Source of the DNA: Amyelois transitella
Lineage: Eukaryota; Arthropoda; Insecta; Lepidoptera; Pyralidae
Assembly (NCBI RefSeq): GCF_032362555.1
Contig: NC_083522.1
Span: forward strand, 7,170,001-7,234,000
Length of the DNA stretch: 64,000 bases
Reading direction: 5' to 3'
Positions 11,101-21,173 of the stretch are shown piece after piece. The position numbers and the translations under genes are program-made. How positions within the stretch are numbered: the first letter of the stretch is position 1; each line of letters begins with the position of its first letter. Under the pieces are notes generated by a model that had not been told where the DNA came from, did not search any database, and saw only the letters and a list, made by a program, of their open reading frames with translations.

Positions 11101-14043
11101 GCATTGGTTAATTAAGCATTAGCTCTGAGTGATAGTTTGATTTTTTGAGGTAAAGAGAGCAGATTTTCAATAAACCTAACATAAGAATTATATAATTCAT
11201 TCTTACTAATTTGTTATATTAGTTGCATCAAGTAAGTTAACAGGTTTTTAGAACAATTGTTTCTTTACAGCTGACAACTTTCGTCCGTACCTAACATCAT
11301 TCCAAGGAAACAGTTTTACGGACTACATCAATGCCGTATTTGTTGATGTAAGTTGAGTCCTTAAGTTTTTGGTTATTTCTTCCCTACCAGGTCTATTTTT
11401 AATAAGTATTTGTTTCTAGGGTTACACCAAACCACGCGAATATATAGTCACGGAATGGCCTCTTATAATGACCCAAGGAGAATTCTGGTCTTTAGTTTAC
11501 GACTACGAATGTGCTGCAGTAGTAGTACTATGTGTTCCTCCTAAAAACTCAGTAAGTATTTTACAATACCTGCCTAAAATATTATACCATTTAAAGTAAT
11601 AAATAAGATTTATAACTAACTACATTTTTCTAATACCAATATCAATTATGCTAGATTTCAAATTCACCTTTGATTACTTTGGAAGTATTATTTACATTAA
11701 ATATTTATTTGTCACAAATTTCATTGAACACTCCCTCAATATCACTCTCTCTCTTTCTTTTTCAGTTGGTAGATTTTTATTACATGGTTAAAAAATTAAA
11801 TTATTATAATTTGGTTTTAACTTACAGCAACAATTTCCTCCTTTCTGGCCTGAAGGGCGCCACTCCAAGAAGTATGGCCCAGTGTTCACGATAGACCACG
11901 TCTCTCATAACCACTACACTAATATCAAGACCTGGATATTTAGGATTAACAAGAAGGTTTGTATTATAATAGTGATTGTATTATTAAGTTTCCATAAGTA
12001 TATCAAATTTAGTTTCTTTAAAAGAGAACTGTTTTTCAACACCCAAATGCAAACTCATGTCAGAACATCATCATCTGAGCGTGTTTGCACCCTTAGCGAT
12101 GTTGCTCAGAGCTCAGCAACCATCACAAGCGAACATAGGTGATTTGACGAGCCTACTGAATTTTTTAAGCAATCTTTTTCCTAGAGCTAGACCAAACCCT
12201 ATCCTGTGAATGATTTATAGATAGAAAATTGAACTTAAAATATTGCGATCTATATTCTTAAACCTGAACTTTCAATAGCAGACCTAAGGCCCCAGGAATA
12301 ACAGATAATAGGATAACTGAACAACACGCCAGTATAAATGAACATTTCAATACTCTCCCATAGATCGTGTCCCTAACAGAGTTGATGGCCGGTGTCAAAG
12401 CTCCACCGAAGACGGTACAGCTGTTCCAACTGACGTGCTGGCCCATGGGCCACAAGGTGCCGTCGTCGACCAACTCGCTGGTGGAACTCATGAACATGGT
12501 GGAGCGTTGGCGGCAACGCACCGACTATGGGCCAGTTTGTGTGGTTTCGCCGTAAGTATTTCTGCCACAAACTGTATTTTCCTCCTGTCCTCCTTCTCTT
12601 TGGAGAGGAGCATGGGGTGTGTCCTTTGATCATGATCCTGGGTTGCTTAAAGCAGGTTTTTACACAAAGCGTCTCCCGTATGACTTCCACGACCATGGGA
12701 ACCTAACCCATATTGATAAGATAAAAGCTGCACTTTATGAATGTGCCTTTAGCAGTTGCGATTTACGACATCCGAAAGAGACGGTTCTATTCTTTATATG
12801 GCCTAATGTCTAACAGAAGCGAACTTTCTGCAGGTAGTTCAGATATATGCAGATCGTAATCTAAATTACATTAAATTGATTAATACAATTTCTGGATAAT
12901 ATCTTCATTCAGTTTTACTATACCAAGGTTATGATAAAACATTGTATAGGAGTATAGAACGTGGTTTGCCAAATAATAACCACCTGAAAAATACATCATC
13001 CATAAAAATTTTAAATTCCATTTTAAAATAAAACCCAAATGTCTATTTTCTGTGTACTGATTTGAATATGAATTTGCTTTTAATTATATAACTAAAAACG
13101 GCAGCAGTAGTTATACAACAGTTATATAAACGGGTTACAAGTTCCCGAAGCAACAACCCTCAAAGTCAAATTAGAGAAAATTTCATACGGAATTACGTGG
13201 AACAAATTAACTTCGTTTTGATTACAACGTTATCTCTTGTCGCTTTAGCTGCTGTAATCCGGGCTAACGAGAAGCCTTTGAAGTTGGTACAAATATCAAT
13301 GGATTTTAATGTAGTTTTAATGTCGGTGTGGAATAGTTGCCCATATGAAAAAATAAATTTTTAGATAGGTATTTAAGTAACTGACTCGTAAAGGTTTATG
13401 TTGACATCAGCAATTTTACTAAGTTCTGGGTACAGTAATTCATTATCTTAACTTGTTTATTGGCTCGAGGAATAATGCCCTAGCATTGAGACAAGAAGTT
13501 AAATTTTTTAGGAAAAAGATAAGCAAAAGCTATTCGAATAAATTAAATATACTTATTAATAATCATGAAAACTTAACTGTGCGACCGAGCTTAGCTCGGT
13601 GTTTTGTAAACTGTTTCAGTAGATATCAGAAAAACTAGTTTTAAGTAAAAAAAAAAAAGTTTTGATACCTAAATTCCATGAAAGCAATTCAAGTGTTCGA
13701 TAAGATCAAAATTTTTTTACCTTCTTTATTCCTTCTTATCTCAGAGATGGCCGCAGTCGTGCCGGCGTGTACTGTGCCGCCAACGCCTGTATCGAGCAAG
13801 TCATCAAACACGGAGAAGTTGACGTTTTCCAAGCCGTCAAGACCGTTCGCCGGCATCGACCACAACTAGTCGAGAATATGGTGAGAATCATTTAAATCCG
13901 AATATATTTATTGTAATAATAAAGTAAAAACATTATCATTAATTTAATTTCTTTTGATGCAGACCGAATACAAATACTGCTATGACCTCGTGCTCCACTA
14001 CGTGCTGCACTATTTAAATAAAGATATGAACGAAAAGAAGTGA
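2058..14043 (+). CDS. Receptor tyrosine phosphatase, R2B (kappa/mu-like) class, cytoplasmic D1 and D2 domains; 5' partial
   Basis: Twelve exons join in consistent phase: 2058-2134, 4431-4565, 8989-9126, 9825-9991, 10333-10468, 10746-10995, 11271-11347, 11420-11551, 11828-11956, 12364-12551, 13745-13880 and 13963-14043. D1 runs from DYINASYID through VTQGP and YWPP to HCNDGGGRSG. D2 runs from DYINAVFVD through FWPE and WPM to an inert signature loop. The linker and D2 ([39 protein letters not shown]) resemble vertebrate PTPRK/PTPRM more than LAR or PTPRG, from memory of those families. The ectodomain, membrane segment and start of D1 (KNRY loop) lie upstream of the window. Catalytic residues are missing in both domains: WPD is WHS in D1, and the HC of D2 is VS. 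The protein probably works as a pseudophosphatase in cell-contact signalling, or has weak D1 activity. It ends at TGA 14041-14043, but the frame continues open (see the 14044-15894 entry). Confidence 0.93.
2708..2972 (-). repeat. GCCGTGTGG-family SINE, diverged copy
   Basis: It carries the internal block CCTTGCGGGGTAGACAGAG at its left and ends with GTGCCGGGAACCACACGGC at its right. The sense strand of this family begins GCCGTGTGG, so this copy is on the minus strand. It lies in a phosphatase intron. Confidence 0.75.
3935..4165 (+). repeat. tRNA-derived SINE with B box
   Basis: A Pol III B box GGTTCGAATCCC lies at 3997-4008, with an A-box-like GGTGGTCGAATTGGT about 50 bp upstream. A non-tRNA body follows and ends in a T-rich tract. 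Acceptor-stem pairing expected of a real tRNA is absent. Confidence 0.6.
4431..4565 (+). CDS. PTP exon b: D1 VTQGP / FWRMIW segment
   Basis: This 135-base phase 0 exon encodes A-Y-I-V-T-Q-G-P followed by C-F-W-R-M-I-W-Q-E and I-V-M-L-T-K. These are hallmark PTP motifs. Acceptor ttcgtag and donor GTGAGT flank it. Confidence 0.95.
6848..6901. repeat. Perfect inverted repeat, 24-bp arms, 6-nt loop
   Basis: Left arm 6848-6871 and right arm 6878-6901 are exact reverse complements around loop GGAACT. It sits in the large phosphatase intron between exons b and c. It is probably a young palindrome or a hairpin RNA source. Confidence 0.85.
8761..8945 (+). repeat. Dispersed repeat with GAGGATGTAACCGGGACT motif
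   Basis: The block GTGATGAGGATGTAACCGGGACT...CCAGGAGGAAGAAG just before exon c recurs in diverged form near 4253-4305, 34890-34930 and 62220. It is likely the 3' part of another SINE family. It lies only ~45 bp upstream of the exon at 8989. Confidence 0.5.
8989..9126 (+). CDS. PTP exon c: D1 QYWP segment
   Basis: The 138-base phase 0 exon encodes V-M-C-V-Q-Y-W-P-P, then Y-G-D-I and the I-R-T-F strand typical of PTP domains. Donor GTAAGT follows at 9127. Confidence 0.93.
9403..9677 (-). repeat. GCCGTGTGG-family SINE with 13-bp target-site duplication
   Basis: The (CATA)n tail lies at the left and CCACACGGC at the right. AAAGATAAATTTA flanks the element at 9390-9402 and 9678-9690. About 13 extra bases lie between the usual end and the right duplication. 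It is in the intron between exons c and d. Confidence 0.85.
9825..9991 (+). CDS. PTP exon d: D1 WPD-loop position (W-H-S) and VVHC
   Basis: The segment [12 protein letters not shown] stands where H-F-T-x-W-P-D-H-G-V-P is expected, so the general-acid Asp is absent. The exon ends inside the codon after the catalytic Cys (V-V-H-C), in phase 2, at donor GTAAGG. Confidence 0.95.
10333..10468 (+). CDS. PTP exon e: D1 P-loop remainder
   Basis: Joined to the preceding exon this gives H-C-N-D-G-G-G-R-S-G. Cys and Arg of the C-x5-R loop are therefore kept. The Q-loop position reads I-E-N-E rather than V-Q-T-E. Confidence 0.95.
10746..10995 (+). CDS. PTP exon f: end of D1, inter-domain linker, start of D2
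   Basis: The 250-base exon encodes E-Q-Y-K-F-V-Y-D and the linker. It then encodes N-R-E-K-N-R-D, the D2 counterpart of the KNRY loop. It leaves in phase 1 at GTAAGT. Confidence 0.94.
11024..11094 (+). repeat. 27-bp tandem repeat, about 2.6 units, in a phosphatase intron
   Basis: The unit GAAGCTAATATTGAATTAAGGATGAAT-like sequence repeats with 27-bp spacing, 30 bp after the donor of exon f. The frame happens to remain open through it, but the conserved exon-f donor and next acceptor show that it is intronic. Confidence 0.85.
11271..11347 (+). CDS. PTP exon g: D2 DYINAVFVD segment
   Basis: This 77-base exon has the same length and phase as the D1 exon at 2058-2134 and encodes the equivalent strand. 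That is a clear trace of the ancestral duplication of the phosphatase domain. Confidence 0.93.
11420..11551 (+). CDS. PTP exon h: D2 VTEWPL / FWSLVYD segment
   Basis: The 132-base phase 0 exon encodes Y-I-V-T-E-W-P-L where active domains have V-T-Q-x-P. F-W-S-L-V-Y-D-Y follows. It lies 72 bp after the preceding exon. Confidence 0.93.
11828..11956 (+). CDS. PTP exon i: D2 FWPE segment
   Basis: The 129-base exon encodes P-P-F-W-P-E-G and K-Y-G-P-V-F, the D2 counterpart of the Q-Y-W-P region. Acceptor ttacag and donor GTTTGT flank it. Confidence 0.92.
12364..12551 (+). CDS. PTP exon j: D2 WPM loop and degenerate P-loop start
   Basis: L-T-C-W-P-M-G-H stands at the WPD loop; vertebrate R2B D2 domains also have W-P-M there. 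The exon ends V-C-V-V-S-P(split), putting Val-Ser where active domains have His-Cys. Confidence 0.94.
12594..12830 (+). repeat. Dispersed repeat fragment in phosphatase intron
   Basis: The wording GGAGAGGAGCATGGGGTGTGTCC...GATCATGATCCTGGGTT recurs near 31910-31985, 32625-32670 and 57918-58070. It appears to belong to one dispersed family. No coding potential is supported. Confidence 0.5.
13745..13880 (+). CDS. PTP exon k: D2 P-loop remainder
   Basis: Joined to exon j this gives [13 protein letters not shown]. The Arg is kept but the Cys is replaced by Ser. Next come [10 protein letters not shown] and L-V-E-N-M. Confidence 0.94.
13963..14043 (+). CDS. PTP exon l: last D2 helix and TGA
   Basis: The exon encodes 26 residues, including [16 protein letters not shown], and reaches TGA at 14041-14043. 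The sequence AA|GTGAGAG across the stop also makes a reasonable splice donor at 14040. Confidence 0.93.
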   Translation, partial: TEYKYCYDLVLHYVLHYLNKDMNEKK

Positions 14044-15894
14044 GAGTGCGAACTCAAGGACGAACTCTGGTTCATCGAGTTCGGGCGCGGCGCCGCTCTG
14101 CCCACCACGCCGGAGGAGACCAGCCCATCAGCTAAGCGCGCCCCGCAGCCCGCACGCCCGTCCCGTCCACGCCGTGGTCTGTCGCTGGACCGCTTGCTGC
14201 CTTTAGCGCGACCGCCCATACCGCATGCTGCCACCGTTGAAGCTCAACCGCAGCGCCCGCGCCGCGATCGTCCTCCATTACGCCGTTCCATTCGACTCGA
14301 AGATGAGGATGGAGCGGCTGAGGAACGACGACGCGTCTTCCATCACGGGCCACGCGCTCCTTCCTTCGACGAGGGAGACGCTAGTGACGGCCACGAAGAG
14401 TGCGACTGCGTGCGGACATCGCTAGAGCGCTCTGGGCCATCGACAGACACGCCCCTCGAGGACGAATACGAACCGGAGTTCGCCATCTCACCACCGGCCG
14501 CCGAACCGACCCCGCCCCCGCGGACGCTTCGCGGCGTTTCTTCTGATCGGGTTCTGGCCGATCGGCACGACGGACCGTTTGTACCACGCGGTCCAGCCCG
14601 AGCTCATTCACAAGGTGTGTTTGAACGGCGCTTGCCGAAAATTTACAAGTTTGGCTTAATGGATAAGTCGAAAAGGGCGAGTTCGAGTGCTCTTTATGAA
14701 CGAACAGACCGGTCTCCGACTGAAGCTTTTTATAATGCGACTGGATCGACACGTCTTAGTTCCCAAGAGTTATTTGAAAAATTTTGTTCGGAAGAGTTTA
14801 CGTCACTTTACGGACGGGAAGACTACCGTCGACGACGACCTCCGCATTCTAAGTCAACAGGAAGTAGTGGATCTGACGTTCGACACGAAAGGACATGCTG
14901 TCGCCGACCTCCTTGTGGTTCACAACCAGCTTTAACCCGTCGGCACGTATGTCAAGTACCTCGCTCGGACCGCTCCACAGACTCCGATGAAATATCACCT
15001 CGTCGTACAGCCCCTCATTCATTGCCTCTCGATCCTGATGCGGTACATGCTGACGATTGTTCACGATCAGCTCCATTATTAAGTCCAGATCGATTCGAAG
15101 CTCGTTTTACTTTCGATATCTCAGAGCGTAGTGAAGTAACTTCCAATCGTGATGAAACGCCGTCTGATGCAACAGAAACACGAAATTTGACTCTTTATGA
15201 GGAGCCACATTCCGATAGAACAAGTCTCTGTGAGTTGTATGATGCCGCATTCACATCTCAACGACCGTCGTTCAGACGAGATAGTTCACGTCGTCGTGGT
15301 GGAGGACCTTTCGATTTGAGTGCTCTAGACTTCCGCGCTATTGATGACGAAAGTCCTCACGCTAGTCGCCGCACATCACAGCGTAGTGTTGATGAAACTT
15401 TACGCCAAAACTCAGAATCACGAAGTTGGGCGTCAGATTCGGTATTCGCTACCCCTGAGCGCCGGCTACGCGAAATATCATCACCAACATCTGTAGATAC
15501 CAAACGATCAGCGGGCAACGTGACCGAATCCCGTGCTGATTCGGCCGCAGCCGATTCCACTCTTGCTGATACAACCGTTATCGAAGAGGAAGTGCCGAGC
15601 GTTATCGAGCGTACGGAATATGTACTAGCCCTTCGCCTCGGACGAATCGATCTAGATGACGACACATTATCGGAAAGAGCTGTATCAACACCCATCGCTG
15701 ACGGAGCGAGGATGTCAAGTCGTCCTTCAATGCACAAGTTAGAGCCTATCGAACCGGAGCGTTTATGCGGTGGTGCTAGTAGGGGTGTCGAGAGTGAAGG
15801 CGACGCTAGCAGCGTGCGGTCGGGCATGTCTGGGCGGCGACGGCGCGGGGCGTCGGAGCCGCCGCGGCGGTCGGCGCGCTGCTTCCCGCTCTGA
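14044..15894 (+). CDS. In-frame 616-codon C-terminal extension of the receptor phosphatase, beyond a TGA
   Basis: The frame continues from the last D2 codon across TGA 14041 and stays open until TGA 15892-15894. The translation is low-complexity and disordered in character, rich in Arg, Ser, Asp, Glu, Thr and Pro. It has clusters such as K-I-Y-K-F-G-L-M-D-K-S-K-R (around 14635-14676). It also has short related motifs: S-A-L-Y-E-R-T, S-S-Q-E-L-F-E-K-F, T-S-L-Y-G-R, L-T-L-Y-E-E and S-L-C-E-L-Y-D. The first in-frame ATG is near 14659, so an independent upstream-initiated protein is unlikely. The tail is probably made by readthrough of the TGA or by removing an intron at 14040-14123 (84 nt), which keeps frame but has a weak pyrimidine tract. 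An ORF this long by chance is very improbable in this genome. Its function is unknown; the tyrosines and charged stretches suggest a docking scaffold. Confidence 0.8.
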   Translation, partial: ECELKDELWFIEFGRGAALPTTPEETSPSAKRAPQPARPSRPRRGLSLDRLLPLARPPIPHAATVEAQPQRPRRDRPPLRRSIRLEDEDGAAEERRRVFHHGPRAPSFDEGDASDGHEECDCVRTSLERSGPSTDTPLEDEYEPEFAISPPAAEPTPPPRTLRGVSSDRVLADRHDGPFVPRGPARAHSQGVFERRLPKIYKFGLMDKSKRASSSALYERTDRSPTEAFYNATGSTRLSSQELFEKFCSEEFTSLYGREDYRRRRPPHSKSTGSSGSDVRHERTCCRRPPCGSQPALTRRHVCQVPRSDRSTDSDEISPRRTAPHSLPLDPDAVHADDCSRSAPLLSPDRFEARFTFDISERSEVTSNRDETPSDATETRNLTLYEEPHSDRTSLCELYDAAFTSQRPSFRRDSSRRRGGGPFDLSALDFRAIDDESPHASRRTSQRSVDETLRQNSESRSWASDSVFATPERRLREISSPTSVDTKRSAGNVTESRADSAAADSTLADTTVIEEEVPSVIERTEYVLALRLGRIDLDDDTLSERAVSTPIADGARMSSRPSMHKLEPIEPERLCGGASRGVESEGDASSVRSGMSGRRRRGASEPPRRSARCFPL

Positions 15895-18800
15895 CTGCGG
15901 ACGGCGGCGTCGGTCCCGCGCCGCGCCGCAGCCTCGCCCTCCCGTGCCTTTCCGCCAGCTCTGTGCCGTCTTCGCCTCTTGGCCTTATCGAGCCCGCGCC
16001 ATTCCATTGCGCGCTTTGTCCCCAATAAGTCCAACATTGTACTCGCTACGTAACTTCAAGCCTCCGATGTAAGCCACCAATTTAACTTTGCACTTATTAA
16101 ATCCGTAAAATTGTAACTCTAAGAAATAGGTTAGACACTATCTAATATTAAATTATACATGAGGTAAGGATATAAAAAGCGAAAATTTAATACATTACAT
16201 CGCAGTTCCGTGAAGTATGAAATCGGCTTTTCCTAGATGGCTTCATTCGGAGGCAAAACTATTAGGGTCGTGCCATATGTAGCTTAGCGGGACCGCGGAT
16301 CCCTTCCTTACCTTAGTCTCGTCGTTCACCTACTGCCAAATTTTCTAAAAATGTAAATTTAAATAATTTAGTATATGGCCGTCTATTCGGCATTAGATAG
16401 GCAGTGCCTAGACTAATCGCTACGTGCGTAGAGCGTAGATTCTAAATCTCGTAGATAGAAATTTGATCCCGAGTTCGCCACAGGCGCTCGGTCGCAGTCC
16501 ACGACTGACACAGGGTCAACTTTAGCTAATAAAAAACGTTCTATATTACCGTTGGTACACGCAGTACTGTGCACGCGTCAATATGGAACCAAATCGCTAT
16601 AAGATCTACGCGATGTATGAAGCCTTATGTAGAAAATTTATTCCACAATGAGTGAGAATTTAAACTATTTAAGAAAGTAATTGGAGCCCATTCTTTTGAC
16701 TGTGTTGCGAAAGATTCTAGGAGACTTATGAATCAATTGTAACCTCAAAATTTTTGTCTCAAATAATTTAAATTTATGGTAAAAAATTACACTCACTGTG
16801 GTATGGGTGTAGACATTAGGCAATAGTATAACTAGCTAGTATTATGAAAAAAATCATTTGAGAAGTTTTATGTGATTTTGTAATGCCGAAAAGCAATTAG
16901 GTGTAAACCATTATTTACTTTTTATTTATGGAGGGTCAATTACTCCGAAGTTTTGCAGACTGAGCGTGAAAATATAAAAATATTCCCTTCGAACCTTCTT
17001 CCAAAGTATAACTTAAGTTTTACGTTAAAATTTTGATGTCCTGAGTCTTGGTGTTAGTGTTTGTAGTTTATTCCAATTGTTGTAGCATGACATTTAAGAG
17101 AAGCTTTAGATGTGATGCGATCGGGAAAATCTGCAAATAAAATATTTACATAAAGATTTTTCGACCTTGTGGTAATGATGACTGACATTCGTTCGATATG
17201 TCACTTAGGCGTTTTAAAAATCCCCGGTCGAAGTACAACATCTAAAACTACCCTTATCTTTAAATAATATTTGTAGCTTGTATTTGGCAAAATAAAAAAA
17301 TATAATAAGTTTGTATTGAGAATGTGCCAATTTTTCATTGATTTCAGATTTTAAACTATGTTTATAATATTTAGATGTTACATATATATGTTTATTACGA
17401 GCTTGGAGCTCTTGTTTAGTAATTAAATAAGGATCAATTTCCAATTAATTAATTATTTAATGAAACATAAGCAGTTGATTTTATAAATGTGTAATTTTAC
17501 GCTTCGATAAATTAATATATATTTTACTAAATAATGTTTATGATATATTTATTTTAGATAAATGTAGAATTGTGCTGTATGTATTGCGTTAAGATATAGT
17601 TTCTGTAGCTAGCTTAATGAATAATGCGTCCGTAAACATTTAATGGATTGATTTGTATATATTTCTTTGCCATCATCGTGTCGTCTATGAGATCCCGTCA
17701 ATCACATTAAATATTCAACTTTCACACATATTCTAATTCAAAAAGTAATTTTTTATGTATAATCAGTCTATTAAGTTTAATTTTTCATAACAGGAAAAAC
17801 AGACTGAAATTACGTACCAACTCACAGCCGAAACAAGTTGATTCTTTAATTTTTTTTTCTCAGTAATATAACTATATTACTTTTTTTTTGTTTTGTTATA
17901 AAACGTTTAAAAATCCTATCTTTCGTCGTTAGTTGGAATTTTATGTCAGTTTCTGATCTTTTTTATTAAAAATAAAACAAATTAGTCAATTTCGTAATAA
18001 ATAAATAATTATTAATAGTTATGTATATAAAATTTAAATATTGACTTTTAAATTTTGGCAAAAAACGGTATTCCTTGATGACGTTATATTATGAAACATA
18101 CAAATTAATTGTGATCTTAATTCATCATTGTAATAAATTACCTAATGATTTTATCATATAGGAGAAAAACCAGCTAAATGAATAGTCGACACGCTTACAC
18201 AAACTAAGTACACTTCGCATAGTATTTATATTGTAATAAGTTATGTTTTAATATTTATATTTTAACGAATAATAACGCACAACCTAAAGCCAGACCTAAT
18301 GTTTATTGTAATATAGCATATACCAATAGGAAAAACATACAATTTTATGTAAGCACCTTACCCTCGACTGCAAAGATTTTGATAGAAAATTTTACGATAA
18401 TATGCTTTTTAAACAGCGGCAAGTTTAGTATATACGAGAACACAAGTGTAATGCCACTTGATGTGAAATAATTAAATGCTGAATTATCTTTGCACTTTTA
18501 TAATACAATACTCCAATTATTTGTACTAACTGCTGTTTTTAAAAAGGCAATTTGCTATCTCAACAAATAAGATAGAAATATTATCGATCTTTCAAATATA
18601 CCAGCAAAATTCCATCATCCCAGCAGCATGCCTTACAAAAAGTCAAAAATTATTTGACCTTTTCAAGTCAAGAGAAAAGCGCTTTGTATTATTTTCTGAT
18701 TCAGATATGATCATAAATTTCTACACAAAAACAATTACGTATAAGTGAAAAAGAGAATATAATCATGTACTGTGCCAATTTCGTAGTTAATAAAAAATCG

Positions 18801-21173
18801 ATGCTGTTTCGATCTCTTTCGTATTGTTATCTTCGCGCATATAATTTATATATTTATTTAAGTAGTTACCTAGTAAAGATGTTGTAAATGCTTTGTTGTA
18901 AGTTAAAATTTCATGTGGACCATTATTCGATTTTTTTAGTACTAGTATAATAAATTGTAAACAAAAAATTGAATTTTCTTTAAAATTAATAATTTTATTA
19001 TAATAAATAAAATCTCGCCGCACCGACCATCTTTTATATGTAAATAATAATAAATAGAAGAAACAACAAAGAATTTTGTAGTCAAAAGTACTACTTACAC
19101 TAAATTATACCAAATTATTGTATACCATATACTTATACATATTAATGAACTTGATTATATAGAAGGGAAATTGTAACGTAATATAGATATATAAATTATA
19201 TAGGAACATTGTGATTTCAAGTTTTCAACTTCCAAAATATTGTAAAATAACATATTGAAATATTGTTGTCATGAATGTTATTTAAAAAGTAATTTTAAAA
19301 TTTATACATGGAACTTAATGGAAAATATATTTATTTGTTGTATAAAATAATTTGTTTTACTAATCAAAAAGCTCACTGATTAGTTGCCCAATTGTTGTAT
19401 AACTTTAAATATTTTGAAGTAGGTATTATGGCTTAATTTTTAACGTTCCAAAGGAAGGTGGTCGCTTTGTTCACCACAATACTAAGGACTTGGGTTCTCA
19501 CTGAAAAAATAAAAAATTCTGTGGTACAGCCTGCACAGCACCTGAACTCGCCGCCCTACGCCCAGGGTCCAACCACCGTCCGGTTATGCGACCCGAATCA
19601 CGTTCGGAGTGCGCTGCTCTTGCGCTTGCTCAACAGCACTTTTTTTTATAGGGAAAGCTTTTGTTTTTTCCCCTTCAAAATAATTTTAGTGCCCATTTAG
19701 TTCTGTATTTCTCACCTCTATTCTAGGACACTGACGATACACGTTAAGCCTCGCGGAGATTTGCTATCGCCGAATTTCCAGTTATCAGGTCCTCCGAAAA
19801 CAGAAATACAATTCATACTTATATAGTTATTACATTAATCTCATCACCGAGTATTGCCGCTTGAACGTATCAATATTGTGATACAGTATGTAAGTATATT
19901 ATGAGATTCAACACAGCCCCCGGGCACACAATGTAATATAATTAACGAGCGTTGCTAGGCGACAAGGGACAGGAAATATCGTGTTTTATTATTATAGAAC
20001 ATAACTGGGAAACGCCCGCGGCTCCACCCGCGTAAAAATATCCTTGAAATTTTTGGAATATCACCTCTAAACAATGATACATGCCAAAATTCAGCTTCGT
20101 GCGCCAATTAGCATTGACGGAACCTACATTCAGTTACTCGGTAATTTTAATATTTTATAATTTATAAGGTGAGATTTATGTTTAATTAAAAAAAAAATTA
20201 TGACACTTTTTAAGATTTTTTTAACGAACCCCAGTTCTTGGCATTGTGGCTGAATATACGCACAAAGATGAGAGACTCCATTTTTTTTTTCATATTATGA
20301 ATGTTCATTGCGGTTTTGATTACAATATATAATGTATGGTATAACGACGTTCGCCGGCTGCCGAGCCAATCATCTTGCCATTTCTGCGGTCACGCCTTCT
20401 AAGATGAGTGTGTTGATTGTAGCGGAATTATAACAAGAATACCTGTATTTAATTTTTGGGAAAGACATACATAGAAAGTGTTAAATGTTTGTACTTAGAA
20501 GCGATTTTCTTTTATAATCTTATATTATCACAGATTACACACATGATTAAAAAAATCATAAAATATAGGGAAATATATTATTATCACTTGTATATCTTCA
20601 CGAGGTAGACATAACCAAATAGACAAAATAGTAAGAGGTAACGGATGGGTTCAAACCATTTGTTTTAGAATAAAAGGGACGTTCATCAAAACATAAATTG
20701 TATAAAATTTTACCGCTATTTATATACATATGTATATGCATAAATAAATGTTGTTTTCATTTAATTGTGCAAATATATCAAAACACATATTCCGAATTTT
20801 TGTTTTCTATATTTTCATTTAGAATCATAAAATTTTTACTACAAATTGAGGCAGCATTTTCCCGAGGCAATGTAAAAAATATTTTACAAACAAAAAATAC
20901 ATTATCCGCAACACGTTTCGTAAAAAAAAATACACAGAGTAAGCTGCAGCTTTTTTAATATGCTTTATACACATTGATTAGATAAGGACATTACTCGGCT
21001 TCGTTAGCACAAATTGTCACTCTCAACTTCTTTGACTATATTAGATTACCAATCAAAATGGCTAGCCCAGTAAATTTCAAAATCGAAGTTCTAGACGCTA
21101 ATTATTTGTGCTAACAAATACCTTTCTAAGCTTTGGTCTGTTTTAAGATCGGTCCAGTTGGTCGTCGCTAGTT
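15895..21173. other. AT-rich 3' untranslated and intergenic stretch
   Basis: After the second TGA the first kilobase or so is probably 3' UTR. The remainder is very AT-rich with no convincing ORF. A short GC-richer patch at about 19450-19630 has no recognisable product. Confidence 0.6.
16528..17141 (+). other. Candidate polyadenylation signals downstream of the phosphatase gene
   Basis: AATAAA hexamers lie at 16528-16533 and 17136-17141, the first ones of note after the TGA at 15892. Either could end the phosphatase transcript. Many later AT-rich hexamers make the exact site uncertain. Confidence 0.3.

Noticed and set aside
14659-15894. Phosphatase tail as a separate downstream gene starting at the first ATG
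   Set aside because: The frame is continuous with the D2 exon, coding character extends well upstream of that ATG, and no intergenic gap or promoter is visible.
15357-16037. 226-residue minus-strand open frame opposite the phosphatase tail
   Set aside because: It is an Arg-rich shadow of the GC-rich sense frame, with no splice structure or domain of its own.
19450-19630. GC-richer island in AT-rich intergenic DNA
   Set aside because: Neither strand gives a recognisable domain, and stops interrupt the minus frames.
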